A stretch of 15,046 bases of DNA, from assembly GCA_030592655.1 (NCBI GenBank), contig JAUVIQ010000053.1, forward strand, positions 1 to 15,046. Direction: 5' to 3'. Below the pieces are notes generated by a model. The model was not told the DNA's origin. It saw only the letters and a program-made list of their open reading frames with translations, and did not search any database. Shown in pieces: positions 1 through 6,592 of the stretch; positions within the stretch are counted from its first letter, which is position 1; each line of letters opens with the position of its first letter. The translations under genes and the position numbers were made by a program. The stretch comes from Planctomycetales bacterium (lineage in GTDB: Bacteria > Planctomycetota > Phycisphaerae > SM23-33).

Positions 1-1
1 C

Positions 2-574
2 AATCTACTGGCCTATTGCGACGATGCGGAAGGGGCGGTTAGGGCGATTAACGTGCATCTTGCAAAAAAACAGACCTGGCGGGACCTGAGCCTCATGCTG
101 GATTTCGCGGAACTTGGTAAAGCCATTGGCAAAAGAAAGATGAAGAAAGCGGGGCTTGTCCTTGCGGCGAAACTGAGAATGGCTTGTTACACACGCAGGG
201 ACAAACTGGCGATCGAACTGATGCTGGCGTCGATGTACAACGCCGGTGAGGATTACATCAAAGCATCGAAGCATTACCTGAAGATCGTCGATGGCTATCC
301 GGTTGCCGCCCGAATGTATCCTTTCTTCAAGCGGGCCATGCGGGCGCTTCGCGAAGCCGAATCGTCGAGATACCCGTCCGAGATGGAGCGGTACATGAAG
401 AAAATCAGCGGCTCGCACGACCTGATTCCGGGGCTGATGAGCAGACTCGGGGGGTTCTACCTCAGCAAAAACAGATCCGGCGCGACGCGCATCTATAGAA
501 AACTGGTCAAGCGGTATCCTGCAAGCAAAGGGCGTGAAAGCCTGGGCTTGGCGATCGAAAAACGACGTAAATAA
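2..574 (+). CDS. TPR-like helical repeat protein, 3' part (5' end outside window)
   Basis: The frame is open from the left edge, so the true start lies upstream. The GTG at 53 is only the first possible start inside the window, and codons before it (reading AYCDDAEGAVRAI) continue the same helical pattern. About 190 residues are visible. They are rich in Lys, Arg, Ala and Leu and form amphipathic helix pairs, with two segments that look like degenerate tetratricopeptide repeats ending in a Tyr-Pro pair (around ASMYNAGEDYIKASKHYLK and GGFYLSKNRSGATRIYRKL). No catalytic motif is visible. TPR proteins act as binding scaffolds. The next gene starts 18 bases downstream on the same strand, so the two are probably co-transcribed and may work together at the cell envelope. 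No signal peptide can be judged because the N-terminus is missing. TPR assignment is moderate; the specific function is unknown. Confidence 0.7.
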   Translation, partial: NLLAYCDDAEGAVRAINVHLAKKQTWRDLSLMLDFAELGKAIGKRKMKKAGLVLAAKLRMACYTRRDKLAIELMLASMYNAGEDYIKASKHYLKIVDGYPVAARMYPFFKRAMRALREAESSRYPSEMERYMKKISGSHDLIPGLMSRLGGFYLSKNRSGATRIYRKLVKRYPASKGRESLGLAIEKRRK

Positions 575-592
575 ATTCAGGGAGGCAGGCTT

Positions 593-2881
593 GTGGTCAG
601 GAATGTTTTCATCATTTTTCTGGTGTGCATTATGGTTTCGGCCGCCGGGGCGGAAACTTTCCGCGAGGTGACCGATGAAGACGTGGATCGCGTAATAACC
701 GAAGTCAAGCGATACCTTTGGGGAAACCAGAAGCCCGACGGAAGTTGGCGACGCTATAGTCGCAATCCTGGTGGAGGGGACACCGCCATTGTTTTGTTTG
801 CGCTACTGGAGGCCGGCGAACGACACAATAAACCCGAAATGAAAAAGGGTCTGGATTACCTGGTCGATCTTAAGACCAAAAATTTGTACGTCATAGCAGT
901 CCGCGCGATGGTCTTCAGCCGGATCGTGGCGAAGGCGAAGAAGTCTCCTTACCGCGCCTGTCTGGAACAGGACGTCGAGTGGTTGATGCGCGGCGCTCGG
1001 CGGGCCGATGGGGCATGGGGGTACTTAGGGCCTGAACGCAAAGGAGACAACTCTTGCAGCCAGTTCGCCCTGTTGGCGCTGTGGGAGGCCGACCGCGCAG
1101 GGGTAAAAATCAAGCCGAACCTCATCCGTCTGGTCGAAAAGACCTGGCTGAGACGCCAGCGCACCGACGGCGGCTGGACATACAGCGGACAGAAAAGCGT
1201 CGATACGCCCTCAACCGTGAGTATGACCACCGCCGGGATCGCCAGCCTGTACATCTGTCAGGATGTCCTGGCGAACACCTGCCGACCTTATCTCCACAGC
1301 AAAAAACTCGATAAAGCCTGGGCGTACCTGGGTAAAAACCTCAAGGATGATTTTATAAATGACGGATACCTTGCCTTTTGCGTCCAGCGGGTCGGAATGG
1401 CCAGCGGCGCGAAATTCATCGGTGATATGGACTGGTTCGCCGTTGGTGCAGCCAAACTGGCCGAACCCAATCCGCGCGGACGCCGTTACCGCGGAGAATG
1501 GGGACCGTTAGTCCGCGCGTCGTTTGAACTGCTGTTCCTGGCAAGAGGGCGGATACCGCTGACGTTCAACAAACTCGCCCACGGAAGGGAAAACAGTTGG
1601 AATTTCCACACCCGCGACATGCCGCATTTCGCAGAGTACATGCGACGAAACTACGAAAGACCCATGCGATGGCAGGTCGTCAGGATAGCCGACGACGTCA
1701 GGCTGCTGCTGGATGGGCCTTTGCTTCTGATAACCGGAACGGACGCGCTTGAGTTCACGCCCGCACAATGGTCCAAACTTCGCGAATACAGCCTCCGTGG
1801 CGGGACACTGCTGTTCGTTCCATGCCACAACAGCGCAGCCTTTCTGAAATCCGCGCGCCAAGGTCTGGAAAACCTTTACGCCGAGCAGCGTAAAGTCGCC
1901 GGCGGGAATTACAGACTTGAGACTCTGCCGGAGGATCATCCGATATATTCGGCGAAATTTAAGATTTCCAACGGACCAAGGGTGGCGCAGATGTGGGGCG
2001 TCTCCGACGGCACGCGTCTGCTGGCGGTGATCTCCAAACGCGATTTCCCATGCGCCTGGCATCGGCGGGCGGAACAATCAGGCAGACTTGATCACATGCT
2101 GGGCGTGAACTTCTTCATGTACGCCACAGGCGCAAACTCGCTGCGGATGCGCATGAGGCCTGTATTCGTCGCGAGAGGCGACAAGGTCCGCCATCGCGCC
2201 AGGATCGCCTGGCTTAAGCACGGCGGAAACTCACGGACCCAGCCTTACGCGCTGAAGTATCTCTCGGAAAAACTCACCGCCGAAAACCGCGTCGCCATTG
2301 ACGTCAGCGACGGCGTGGGCATCTGTGCCGATAAACTCCGAGGGCATCACCTCGCCTGGATGACCGGATCGGGGGAGTTTTCTCTCACTGCCGCCGAACT
2401 GTCGGCGCTGCGGGATTATCTCGACGCCGGCGGGACGTTGTTTGTCAACGCCGTCGGCGGGTCAAAACCGTTCAATCGTTCGGCGGCGGTTATGCTTGAA
2501 AAACTCTTCGACGGTCTGGACGTGGCCTCCGGGGCCGTTACACCGGGATCGCCGCTGGTAACTGGAAAGTGCGACGATTTCAGAGGCCCGCCGCTGAAAT
2601 CCCTGCCGAGAACGAAGGTATGGAGGGACGCCAAAAAACGAGCGCCTTCGCCGCTTCTGGTGTTCATCCGGCACAAACGGGCCGTTGTTGTCTATGCCCC
2701 CTACGGCGTCCACGACACGCTCGACGGGCACACCGCACACGGTGCCTTCAGTTACATGCCCCAGGCCGCCAGGGACATCGCCGCCAATATCGTCCTTTAC
2801 TCGCTGATAAAAAAACCGCCCCCGCCGACAACTATCCCGGCCACCACCCCAGCGACCGCCACCGCACCGGCGGAAAAGTGA
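593..2881 (+). CDS. Secreted alpha-toroid (prenyltransferase/squalene-oxidase repeat) protein with two DUF4159-like domains
   Basis: The 762-residue product begins with GTG, preceded by GGGAGGC at about 580. Residues 1-20 form a signal peptide (hydrophobic FIIFLVCIMV, then SAAGA before cleavage), so the protein is exported. Residues about 30-325 are toroid helices with QW-like motifs: DGSW at 49, DGAWGY at 139 and DGGWTY at 192, each followed by an Ala/Leu-rich helix. Residues about 345-525 and 537-735 are two DUF4159-like halves. Each has a strand ending in ITGTD or MTGSG, a helix, then a GGTL(L/F)FV strand (402-409 and about 614-621), which indicates an internal duplication. The extreme C-terminus is a Pro/Thr/Ala-rich tail. 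Such proteins are common in planctomycetes and their role is not established. The Asp-rich motifs of true squalene-hopene cyclases are not evident, so cyclase activity is unlikely; binding or structural use is more plausible. It shares a likely operon with the upstream TPR-like gene. Confidence 0.8.
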   Translation: MVRNVFIIFLVCIMVSAAGAETFREVTDEDVDRVITEVKRYLWGNQKPDGSWRRYSRNPGGGDTAIVLFALLEAGERHNKPEMKKGLDYLVDLKTKNLYVIAVRAMVFSRIVAKAKKSPYRACLEQDVEWLMRGARRADGAWGYLGPERKGDNSCSQFALLALWEADRAGVKIKPNLIRLVEKTWLRRQRTDGGWTYSGQKSVDTPSTVSMTTAGIASLYICQDVLANTCRPYLHSKKLDKAWAYLGKNLKDDFINDGYLAFCVQRVGMASGAKFIGDMDWFAVGAAKLAEPNPRGRRYRGEWGPLVRASFELLFLARGRIPLTFNKLAHGRENSWNFHTRDMPHFAEYMRRNYERPMRWQVVRIADDVRLLLDGPLLLITGTDALEFTPAQWSKLREYSLRGGTLLFVPCHNSAAFLKSARQGLENLYAEQRKVAGGNYRLETLPEDHPIYSAKFKISNGPRVAQMWGVSDGTRLLAVISKRDFPCAWHRRAEQSGRLDHMLGVNFFMYATGANSLRMRMRPVFVARGDKVRHRARIAWLKHGGNSRTQPYALKYLSEKLTAENRVAIDVSDGVGICADKLRGHHLAWMTGSGEFSLTAAELSALRDYLDAGGTLFVNAVGGSKPFNRSAAVMLEKLFDGLDVASGAVTPGSPLVTGKCDDFRGPPLKSLPRTKVWRDAKKRAPSPLLVFIRHKRAVVVYAPYGVHDTLDGHTAHGAFSYMPQAARDIAANIVLYSLIKKPPPPTTIPATTPATATAPAEK

Positions 2882-2962
2882 AAGTGTATATTTTGATTAA
2901 GTGTCTGTTTCTCGTCGCCGGACGCAAAGTAAGCAGTGAGATATTTTTTATTTTTTTTGGAC

Positions 2963-2992
2963 TTGACTGACTGATGAAAGTATCGATATACA
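2963..2992 (+). promoter_or_regulatory. Possible sigma70-type promoter of the NYN gene leader
   Basis: TTGACT at 2963-2968 and TATACA at 2987-2992 are separated by 18 bases, close to the housekeeping consensus. Transcription would begin near 3000, giving a leader of roughly 95 bases before the NYN start at 3094. It lies in an AT-rich gap, just after T-runs at 2943-2958 that have no convincing hairpin in front. The call is by motif only. Confidence 0.45.
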
Positions 2993-3050
2993 ATAATAGT
3001 AGTGGTATCAGTGGTACCAAAGACGACTCCCCGGTTTTCATATCCGGTTG

Positions 3051-3079
3051 GGGCAGCCTATATGGCTGTCCTTTTTTTT
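3051..3079 (+). terminator. Rho-independent terminator in the leader of the NYN gene
   Basis: GGGCAGCC at 3051-3058 pairs with GGCTGTCC at 3064-3071 (8 pairs, one G-U) around the loop TATAT, and eight T residues follow at 3072-3079. This is a textbook intrinsic terminator on the plus strand. It ends only 14 bases before the start codon at 3094. It could end transcripts from the 593-2881 gene, but it lies downstream of the candidate promoter at 2963, so it may act as an attenuator for the NYN gene. Confidence 0.75.
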
Positions 3080-3093
3080 AGGGGCCAAGTAAC

Positions 3094-3714
3094 ATGCGGA
3101 CAAATGTTTATGTTGACGGCTTCAATCTTTACTACGGGGCGGTAAAAGACACCAAATTCAAGTGGCTTAATCTGCAACGGTACTTTGAACTGCTTCGTCC
3201 GCATGATGATATTCAGACAGTCTATTATTTTACCGCTGAGATGTCGGGTTCACATCGCGCCCACCAGATGACCTATCTCAGCGCCTTGGCGACGCTGCCT
3301 AAAGTCGAGATCATTTTCGGGAAATTCAAACTCAAAACTATCGCGTGCGGCGTAAAGGCATGTGATTTTTCCGGCGAAAGGTTATTCAAGATGCCGGAGG
3401 AAAAACGAACCGACGTTCATATTGCACTGAGAATGGCTCGTGATTGCTGGGAAGATACGTGCGACCGTTTTATCCTTGTCAGTGGCGATTCGGACCTGGT
3501 TCCGGCGGTTAACCTGATTAAGGAAATTTCGCCTGAAAAACAGGTAGTCGTCTATATCCCGTCCCGAAATCCCATACGAGCCGCTGCGGTGGAACTGCGT
3601 GCAGCAGCCGATAAGGCGCGGATCCTTCCCAATGTATTAATTCGTAAGGCCCAATTCCAAGATAAGTTCCCTGATGGTTTCGGTGGATTCGTTTGCAAGC
3701 CGCCCCATTGGTGA
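3094..3714 (+). CDS. NYN domain (PIN-like, LabA/DUF88 type) protein, putative RNase
   Basis: The 206-residue protein has the acidic pattern of the NYN/PIN-like fold. There is an Asp in the first strand (VYVDGFNLYY, D8), DVHIALRMARD in the middle (D107), and LVSGDSDLVPAV near residues 128-138 (D132, D134). These side chains usually hold a divalent metal for RNA cleavage. A Cys pair (CGVKAC, 85-90) lies in the loop where several family members carry a small metal-binding insert. The length fits a stand-alone NYN protein. ATG at 3094 is preceded by AGGGGCC. The gene has its own promoter-like sequence and a terminator inside its leader, so expression may be controlled by early termination. The RNA target cannot be told from the sequence. 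Context (YjbQ next) gives no pathway. Family assignment is secure; nuclease activity is inferred. Confidence 0.87.
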   Translation: MRTNVYVDGFNLYYGAVKDTKFKWLNLQRYFELLRPHDDIQTVYYFTAEMSGSHRAHQMTYLSALATLPKVEIIFGKFKLKTIACGVKACDFSGERLFKMPEEKRTDVHIALRMARDCWEDTCDRFILVSGDSDLVPAVNLIKEISPEKQVVVYIPSRNPIRAAAVELRAAADKARILPNVLIRKAQFQDKFPDGFGGFVCKPPHW

Positions 3715-3767
3715 AACCGCCTCTCAAATAGTTGAAAATTGTTTCCTGTTACTGTATTGGTAGCATT

Positions 3768-4166
3768 ATGGAAACCAAAACTATTGAAATCCACAGCAGC
3801 AGCCGCGACGAGATGATCGATATTACCGACCGCGTATCAGAGGCCGTCGGCGAAATCGGCGTCGCCGACGGTGTGGTAACGGTCTATGTGCCTCACACCA
3901 CTGCCGGCGTAACCATCAACGAGAACGCCGACCCGGCGGTCGTCCACGACATCCTCGCCGCCCTGGACGTGGCTGTTCCCTGGCATCAGTCATTCTACCG
4001 CCACGGCGAGGGCAACAGTGCTGCACACGTCAAGAGCGCGCTGCTGGGAGGATCGGTGCAGGTGCTCATCCGCGAAGGCAAACTGGTGCTGGGAACCTGG
4101 CAGGGGATATACTTCTGTGAGTTCGACGGCCCGCGCCGGCGAAAGGCCATCGTTGCGGTGCTCTAA
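3768..4166 (+). CDS. YjbQ/UPF0047 family protein (secondary thiamine-phosphate synthase enzyme family)
   Basis: The 132-residue protein covers the whole YjbQ fold. Conserved pieces are VYVPHTTAGVTINENADP (residues 39-56, H43), the loop YRHGEGNSAAHVKSALLG (77-94, with H79, E81, N83, H87), and LGTWQGIYFCEFDGPRRR (108-125). These His and Glu residues cluster in a putative active site in known structures. The family is named for weak thiamine-phosphate synthase activity in complementation tests; its true role is uncertain. I chose ATG 3768 rather than the in-frame TTG at 3732, because homologues begin directly with the strand corresponding to KTIEIHSSSRDEM. Neither start has a good Shine-Dalgarno sequence. 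The gene is 53 bases after the NYN gene and convergent with the HPP gene. It is probably a soluble housekeeping protein unrelated to the flagellar genes. Confidence 0.88.
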   Translation: METKTIEIHSSSRDEMIDITDRVSEAVGEIGVADGVVTVYVPHTTAGVTINENADPAVVHDILAALDVAVPWHQSFYRHGEGNSAAHVKSALLGGSVQVLIREGKLVLGTWQGIYFCEFDGPRRRKAIVAVL

Positions 4167-4177
4167 AACCGGATATT

Positions 4178-4195
4178 GCCCCGAGGGGCCCGGGG
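4178..4195. terminator. GC-rich dyad between convergent genes, possible weak terminator
   Basis: CCCCG at 4179-4183 can pair with CGGGG at 4191-4195; alternatively GCCC and GGGC pair around CGAG. The dyad sits between the ends of the convergent YjbQ and HPP genes (45-base gap). No T-run follows on either strand, so it is at best a weak or factor-assisted terminator. Confidence 0.25.
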
Positions 4196-4211
4196 ACCTG
4201 CGCGCTTATAT

Positions 4212-4721
4212 CTATAAAAGGTCAATCATGTATGGCTTGAGCAGTTTCTTCATTCCTGCCATGTAGGCGATGCCCATCAGAATAACGCCGAGCACCTGCG
4301 GGCTCCATTCATTCAGCACCAGTCCCATCGCCACCCCGGCGGCGGGCGGATGCTCGGTATTCGTAATAACCATCAGGAAAATAGCCAATCCAACCGCTAT
4401 GGAGGCAAAGAAAACGGTGTCTGTGGATTCGCTGATGAATTCAATTTGACTGATGGCAATCAGATGATTTGACCAGTAACACAGCGTGCCAGCGGCGATT
4501 CCGACGAGGTATCCGCCGATAAGGAATCGCGAATCGGAGACGCGTTTGTGCGGCATGGTGAAGATGATAAACGAACTCGCCCCCAGAGCGCCGACGATTG
4601 CCGCGTTGGAAACTGCGTCCAGTATCACCAGCGTAATCGCCATCGATATCGTCGCCAGCGAGCACTGGAGAAAATATTCAGTTTTATGTTCCTTGAATTT
4701 TTCGTCGAATAACCTCATCAT
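4212..4721 (-). CDS. HPP family integral membrane protein
   Basis: The 169-residue product is strongly hydrophobic, with about four to five membrane segments (roughly 18-37, 39-55, 67-85, 103-121 and 142-158). Just after the fourth comes the signature EHPPAAG at residues 123-129, which gives the HPP family its name. The segment with GASSFIIFTMP and a GG pair near residue 70 also fits the family. Some plant and cyanobacterial members have been linked to nitrite uptake, but substrates of most bacterial members are unknown. Stand-alone bacterial HPP proteins are about this size, so the gene looks complete. Two ATG codons in tandem (4719-4721 and 4716-4718) can serve as start; no clear Shine-Dalgarno precedes them. 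It is divergent from the HTH-GspE gene with 47 bases between them, so promoters of the two genes probably overlap each other's 5' coding parts. Confidence 0.85.
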   Translation of the reverse strand: MMRLFDEKFKEHKTEYFLQCSLATISMAITLVILDAVSNAAIVGALGASSFIIFTMPHKRVSDSRFLIGGYLVGIAAGTLCYWSNHLIAISQIEFISESTDTVFFASIAVGLAIFLMVITNTEHPPAAGVAMGLVLNEWSPQVLGVILMGIAYMAGMKKLLKPYMIDLL

Positions 4722-4768
4722 TAATATGTTTTCGGGAGTTTTGTCGGAAACTTGAAGGGAGGCAGCGA

Positions 4769-6379
4769 ATGCTGGAGCGACTTTTCAATACGCGTCAGAT
4801 AGCCGACCTGCTCGGCGCTAACGAGGCGGCGGTTGTCGATTGGATCAAAAAGGGCTGGTTGCCCGTCAGGGATATGCCCGGCGAGCAGGTACGCATCTCC
4901 GAAAAAGGGCTGGTGCAATTCCTCAGGAACCGTGGTATCGATATGGAAGCGATTATAGCCGGTGTCGCTTCCGATGCTTCCGGCGAGCAGTTACCCGAAA
5001 CAGTTTCTCCATCACCGCGTGTGATTTCACCGGAAGAATCACGTCCGCTCTCGCCCGAAGAACCGCCCCGCGAGGGACGTCCCCAGGGGACGCTTGCGCC
5101 CGAAGAAACGTTCGCGTCTCAAAGGGACAGGGTTTTGCCCGTTGCGGTTACCGAAGAGATCGAACACAGCGAATCCCATCAGGCCGATCCCGCCGATCAG
5201 GTGGCTGACGCGGTGCTCCGGGACGCCGTCACAAAGCGGGTAAGCCACATCCATTTGGACTCCTGCCGGGACGAACTGTCGCTGCGTGTGCGAATCGACG
5301 GCCTCCTGCACGACAAGCCCAATTTCAAGTCGCACCTTCCAAAGGGACTCGGGCCACGCTTAGTGGCGCATTTAAAAAACCTTGCGGGGCTGGAGGTTAC
5401 CGAAGTCGCCCGTCCCCAGGCCGGCTCTTTTCGTCATGACATCAATGGAGTGCAGGAGGATTTTCACCTTGCGACTCATCCGACTGTGCATGGCGAAAGA
5501 CTGGTGATTTGCGTTCCTCCGCGAGTCAAAGACGCCCCAGCCCTGGATGGGATCGGTCTTGGCGAATATGACCTCTCGTCGTTGCGGGCCATGCTGGACG
5601 AACCGTGCGGACTTATCCTGGTGGCAGGATTGCCCGGAAGCGGAAGGGCCACGACGCTGCGGGCGATGCTTGCCGAGGTGAACACCACAGATAAGGATGT
5701 TGTCGCGCTGGAAAGTCGAAGCGAATTCCCGCTCGAAGGCGTCAGCCGATGTCGCGTCAACGGCGAAAAGGGTTTTACCACCGTCGCCGATGTCCTGCGG
5801 TCCGCCCGCGATCAGGATGTCGATGTAATCCTTATCGACGACATTCCCGACCGTGCTGCTGCTGTCGGCGCGATCGAAGCCGTCATTGACGGGAAACTGG
5901 TGCTGGCGGGGGTATTCGCCGCCGGAAATTCCGCCGTTGCGATGCAAATGATGCTGGAATCCGCCCAGTCATGGACGCTGGCGTCGGCTTTGCTGACGGT
6001 AATCAATCTGCGAACCGTACGTAAAATCTGTCCGAAGTGCAGGAAAATGGTAACGGAACCCACGTTTTCCGGCATTTCGCCGGCCGAGCGCCTCTCCGAG
6101 GTAAAACATTGCCTCCGTCACCATGTTCTTTATCGCGGAGCCGGTTGCGACGAATGTTCACAAACCGGATATGCCGGCAGGACGGGGTTGTTTTCGCTGC
6201 TTCATATTGACGGGCATGTCGCGGCGATGCTGCGAAACGGCGCTGATGCCGGACAAATCATATCATCAGCCGAAGAGGCTGGGATGGATACGCTTTACCA
6301 TGCGGGTCTGAAAAAAGTCCGCGACGGAATCACCTCGCTTGAAGAACTATCGCGGGTTTTCCCACATATTCCCGAATAG
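4769..6379 (+). CDS. HTH plus degenerate GspE/PilB-type ATPase-fold protein
   Basis: The 536-residue protein has three parts. Residues 1-55 resemble a MerR/excisionase helix-turn-helix (FNTRQIADLLGANEAAVVDW, then KKGWLPV). Residues about 66-140 are a Pro/Glu/Ser-rich linker. Residues about 143-530 follow the type II/IV secretion ATPase plan: SHIHLD and LRVRIDGLL (158-180), ARPQAGS (214-220), HPTVHGE (237-243), a P-loop-like stretch at 287-296, a Walker B-like VILIDDIPD (353-361), and CPKC (421) with CDEC (460) as the zinc four-Cys motif. Key residues are changed: the Walker A Lys-Thr is Arg293-Ala294, the usual GEIRD is DDIPD, and the His-box region reads LVLAGVFAAGN without the His. ATPase activity is therefore doubtful. 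ATG 4769 follows GGGAGGC. It sits just before the flagellar operon but is separated by a terminator. A regulatory or assembly role is inferred only. Confidence 0.8.
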   Translation: MLERLFNTRQIADLLGANEAAVVDWIKKGWLPVRDMPGEQVRISEKGLVQFLRNRGIDMEAIIAGVASDASGEQLPETVSPSPRVISPEESRPLSPEEPPREGRPQGTLAPEETFASQRDRVLPVAVTEEIEHSESHQADPADQVADAVLRDAVTKRVSHIHLDSCRDELSLRVRIDGLLHDKPNFKSHLPKGLGPRLVAHLKNLAGLEVTEVARPQAGSFRHDINGVQEDFHLATHPTVHGERLVICVPPRVKDAPALDGIGLGEYDLSSLRAMLDEPCGLILVAGLPGSGRATTLRAMLAEVNTTDKDVVALESRSEFPLEGVSRCRVNGEKGFTTVADVLRSARDQDVDVILIDDIPDRAAAVGAIEAVIDGKLVLAGVFAAGNSAVAMQMMLESAQSWTLASALLTVINLRTVRKICPKCRKMVTEPTFSGISPAERLSEVKHCLRHHVLYRGAGCDECSQTGYAGRTGLFSLLHIDGHVAAMLRNGADAGQIISSAEEAGMDTLYHAGLKKVRDGITSLEELSRVFPHIPE

Positions 6380-6389
6380 CGGTGTAATC

Positions 6390-6423
6390 GGAAGAATCTT
6401 CCTCTCAAGCGGAAAAATCTTCC
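6390..6423. repeat. Tandem dyad pair, two near-identical 13-bp palindromes 21 bp apart
   Basis: GGAAGAATCTTCC at 6390-6402 is a perfect palindrome around a central A. GGAAAAATCTTCC at 6411-6423 repeats it with one change (G to A at the fifth base). Start-to-start distance is 21 bases, two helical turns, so both faces align. The pair lies about 140-172 bases upstream of the predicted sigma54 start site, a usual distance for enhancer-binding activator sites. The second copy also forms part of the terminator stem. Confidence 0.5.
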
Positions 6424-6430
6424 GCTTTTT
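6407..6430 (+). terminator. Intrinsic terminator after the HTH-GspE-like gene
   Basis: AAGCGGAA (6407-6414) and TTCCGCTT (6420-6427) form an 8-pair perfect stem with loop AAATC. The T-run continues from the stem through 6430. It starts 28 bases after the stop codon of the upstream gene. The T tract is short, so termination may be partial. Confidence 0.65.
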
Positions 6431-6534
6431 CGCTTTCGTCTGTAGATAAAAAAACAGAGCAAAAATCGCATCTGTATTTCGTAAGTCTCTTTCAAGCCGC
6501 ACATTAGAATCATTTCTGGTACCTCCCAAAGTCT

Positions 6535-6551
6535 TTGGCACGCACGTTGCT
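6535..6551 (+). promoter_or_regulatory. Sigma54 (RpoN) -24/-12 promoter of the flagellar operon
   Basis: The sequence TTGGCACGCACGTTGCT (6535-6551) matches the sigma54 consensus TGGCAC-N5-TTGC exactly, with the essential GG (6537-6538) and GC (6549-6550). The predicted start is near 6562, giving a leader of about 31 bases before the fliK ATG at 6593. The site lies in a non-coding gap directly before the fliK-flgI run. RpoN control of hook and rod genes is well known in many flagellated bacteria. Confidence 0.85.
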
Positions 6552-6592
6552 CCAATGATGGGCCTACGAAAGGAATTTTCTATACAATTGAT

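Noticed and set aside
1508..2077. Minus-strand open frame of 189 codons inside the DUF4159 gene.
   Set aside because: It is a shadow of the clearly coding plus strand and resembles no known family.
2919..2935. CGGACGCAAAG resembles part of the cyclic di-GMP-I (GEMM) riboswitch core.
   Set aside because: The upstream conserved stem and the downstream receptor helix of GEMM are missing, so the match is only a short chance similarity.
3732..3767. TTG start that would lengthen the YjbQ protein by 12 residues.
   Set aside because: The added residues do not resemble the family N-terminus, there is no ribosome site, and the ATG at 3768 matches the usual start.
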